Source: Bacteroidales bacterium (lineage in GTDB: Bacteria; Bacteroidota; Bacteroidia; Bacteroidales; F082). From it: a stretch of DNA of 8,318 bases. Of this stretch, positions 7,064 through 8,318 are shown in pieces (the first letter of the stretch is position 1; each line of letters opens with the position of its first letter). The stretch covers positions 5,405 to 13,722 of the forward strand of contig JAOZNY010000064.1 of the NCBI GenBank assembly GCA_029933565.1. Direction: 5' to 3'. The notes beneath the pieces were generated by a model. The model saw nothing but the letters and a program-made list of their open reading frames with translations. It searched no databases and was not told the origin of the DNA. Position numbers and translations under genes: made by a program.

Positions 7064-8317
7064 TTAATGCTCCACTACAGCAACTTCCTCAGGATTGTGC
7101 TTGTGCTTAAAGAAAATGGCAAATAGTATTGCAATTACCAGCGAATAGGCTGCAAATGTGAGCCAAATGCCCTGCCACTCGTAGTTGCCATTAGCATCTT
7201 TAAAGAAATTATCAATAAGCAGGCCGCTAGTCCAACTGCCGAAAATAGCACCAAAGCCGTTTGTCATCATCATAAATACACCCTGGGCACTGGCGCGGAT
7301 ACTCGAATCTGTTTGGGTTTCAACAAATAACGAACCTGAAATATTAAAAAAGTCGAAGGCCATGCCGTAAACAATATTTGAAAGAATGATCATCCATAGC
7401 ATCTCGGCAGGATTACCAAAACCAAAGAGAACAAAGCGCAACACCCATGCAAACATACTTATTAGCATTACCTTTTTTATACCAAATCGTTTTAAGAAAA
7501 ACGGAATAGCCAAAATAAATAGAGTTTCTGACATTTGAGATATTGACATAATAATTGCCGGATACTCAATGGTCAACAAATTTTTATACTCAGGTATTTT
7601 TGCAAAATCGTGTAAAAATGTATCGCCATAGGCATTTGTTAATTGTAAGGAAGCACCTAGTAGCATTGAGAATATAAAGAACATTGCCATTTTGCTGTCC
7701 TTAAAGAGAGTAAAAGCTTTCAATCCCAAAGTTTCAATAAATGTTTTGGTTTTAACATTCTTACTAATGGCACATTTAGGAAGAGTGAATGAAAAAAGAC
7801 CAAGTACCAATGAAGCCCCGGAGGCAATGTAAAATTGGGCTGAGGAAGTTTCAATTTTCAATAAACTAACTGTCCACATTGCTACTATAAAACCAATGGT
7901 TCCAAATACACGGATAGGGGGGTAGTTTTTTACTACATCCAGATTTGCATTATTTAAAGCAGAATAGGCAACAGTAATAGAAAGCGAAATGGTGGGCATA
8001 TAGAAGATCATATTAAGCAACATTACCCAGAAAAAATCGGCCGGATTATTTACTTCGGGTAACATAAAAAGTACTATGGCACCAAAAATATGAAGGATAC
8101 CCAGCAACTTTTCGGCATTTACCCATCGGTCGGCAATTATCCCTGCAATGGCCGGCATAAAGAGTGAGGCAATACCCATAGTGGAGAATATTATACCAAA
8201 TTCTGTTCCTGACCATCCCCGGTTTTGAAACCAATATCCGCCAATTGTAATTAACCAAGCCCCCCAAATAAAGAACTGTAAAAAGTTCATTACCGTAATC
8301 CGAAATTTAATACCCAT
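7064..8317 (-). CDS. nupG: Nucleoside:H+ symporter NupG (major facilitator superfamily)
   Basis: This 417-aa inner-membrane transporter imports nucleosides with protons. It aligns from memory almost without gaps to E. coli NupG (418 aa): NFLQFFIWGAWL, the PPIRVFGTIGF motif, FFIFSMLLGASLQLTN, SISQMSETLFI and IVYGMAFDFFNISGS are shared or nearly so. Positions I recall as lining the nucleoside site in E. coli NupG are all conserved: R136, T140, F143, Q225, N228, Q261 and E264 at the same numbers, and Y317, F321 and D322 shifted by one. Hydrophobic segments fit 12 transmembrane helices with a central cytoplasmic loop at about 181-205. The gene is complete; its ATG is at 8315-8317, so its promoter and upstream neighbour are outside the window. 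It probably leads a transcript that continues into the hydrolase gene. Confidence 0.96.
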   Translation of the reverse strand: MGIKFRITVMNFLQFFIWGAWLITIGGYWFQNRGWSGTEFGIIFSTMGIASLFMPAIAGIIADRWVNAEKLLGILHIFGAIVLFMLPEVNNPADFFWVMLLNMIFYMPTISLSITVAYSALNNANLDVVKNYPPIRVFGTIGFIVAMWTVSLLKIETSSAQFYIASGASLVLGLFSFTLPKCAISKNVKTKTFIETLGLKAFTLFKDSKMAMFFIFSMLLGASLQLTNAYGDTFLHDFAKIPEYKNLLTIEYPAIIMSISQMSETLFILAIPFFLKRFGIKKVMLISMFAWVLRFVLFGFGNPAEMLWMIILSNIVYGMAFDFFNISGSLFVETQTDSSIRASAQGVFMMMTNGFGAIFGSWTSGLLIDNFFKDANGNYEWQGIWLTFAAYSLVIAILFAIFFKHKHNPEEVAVVEH

Positions 8318-8318
8318 G

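Overview
The window looks like a chromosomal housekeeping segment from a member of the Bacteroidota. The evidence is AT-rich DNA with very AT-rich intergenic gaps, a TAnnTTTG-type promoter of the Bacteroidota sigma factor in front of gcvP, mostly absent Shine-Dalgarno sequences, and the gene repertoire (single-chain GcvP, a membrane pyrophosphatase with a GDNAGDSVGPTADGFETY-type core, a short bifunctional nuclease with a UVR tail, and NupG). I cannot place it at genus level.

Layout from left to right. Positions 1-69 hold an AT-rich array of 7-bp units arranged as two opposed arms. Next come two minus-strand genes: gcvP (stop at 104, start at 3016) and, upstream of it, a membrane-bound ion-pumping pyrophosphatase hppA (3175-5565). 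They are separate transcription units, because a good intrinsic terminator for hppA (3124-3156) and a good promoter for gcvP (3063-3096) lie between them. A 212-bp divergent intergenic region then leads to a plus-strand gene for a BFN-domain nuclease with a UVR motif (5778-6365). This gene converges on a minus-strand isochorismatase-fold cysteine hydrolase (6430-6996). Upstream of the hydrolase on the same strand is a complete nucleoside:H+ symporter nupG (7064-8317), whose start codon lies one base from the window end.

Functionally, GcvP is the decarboxylating subunit of the glycine cleavage system; its partners gcvT, gcvH and lpd are not in the window. HppA turns pyrophosphate hydrolysis into an ion gradient. 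NupG imports nucleosides with protons and may be co-transcribed with the small hydrolase, 67 bp downstream with no clear promoter or terminator between them. Nothing ties the five genes into one pathway.

I saw no tRNA, rRNA, insertion sequence, CRISPR array or defence system, and no gene-free stretch over 300 bases. The most interesting points are the pyrophosphatase, which looks like a divergent and probably K+-independent type, and the inverted 7-bp repeat array. I found no clear case for a new biological system here.
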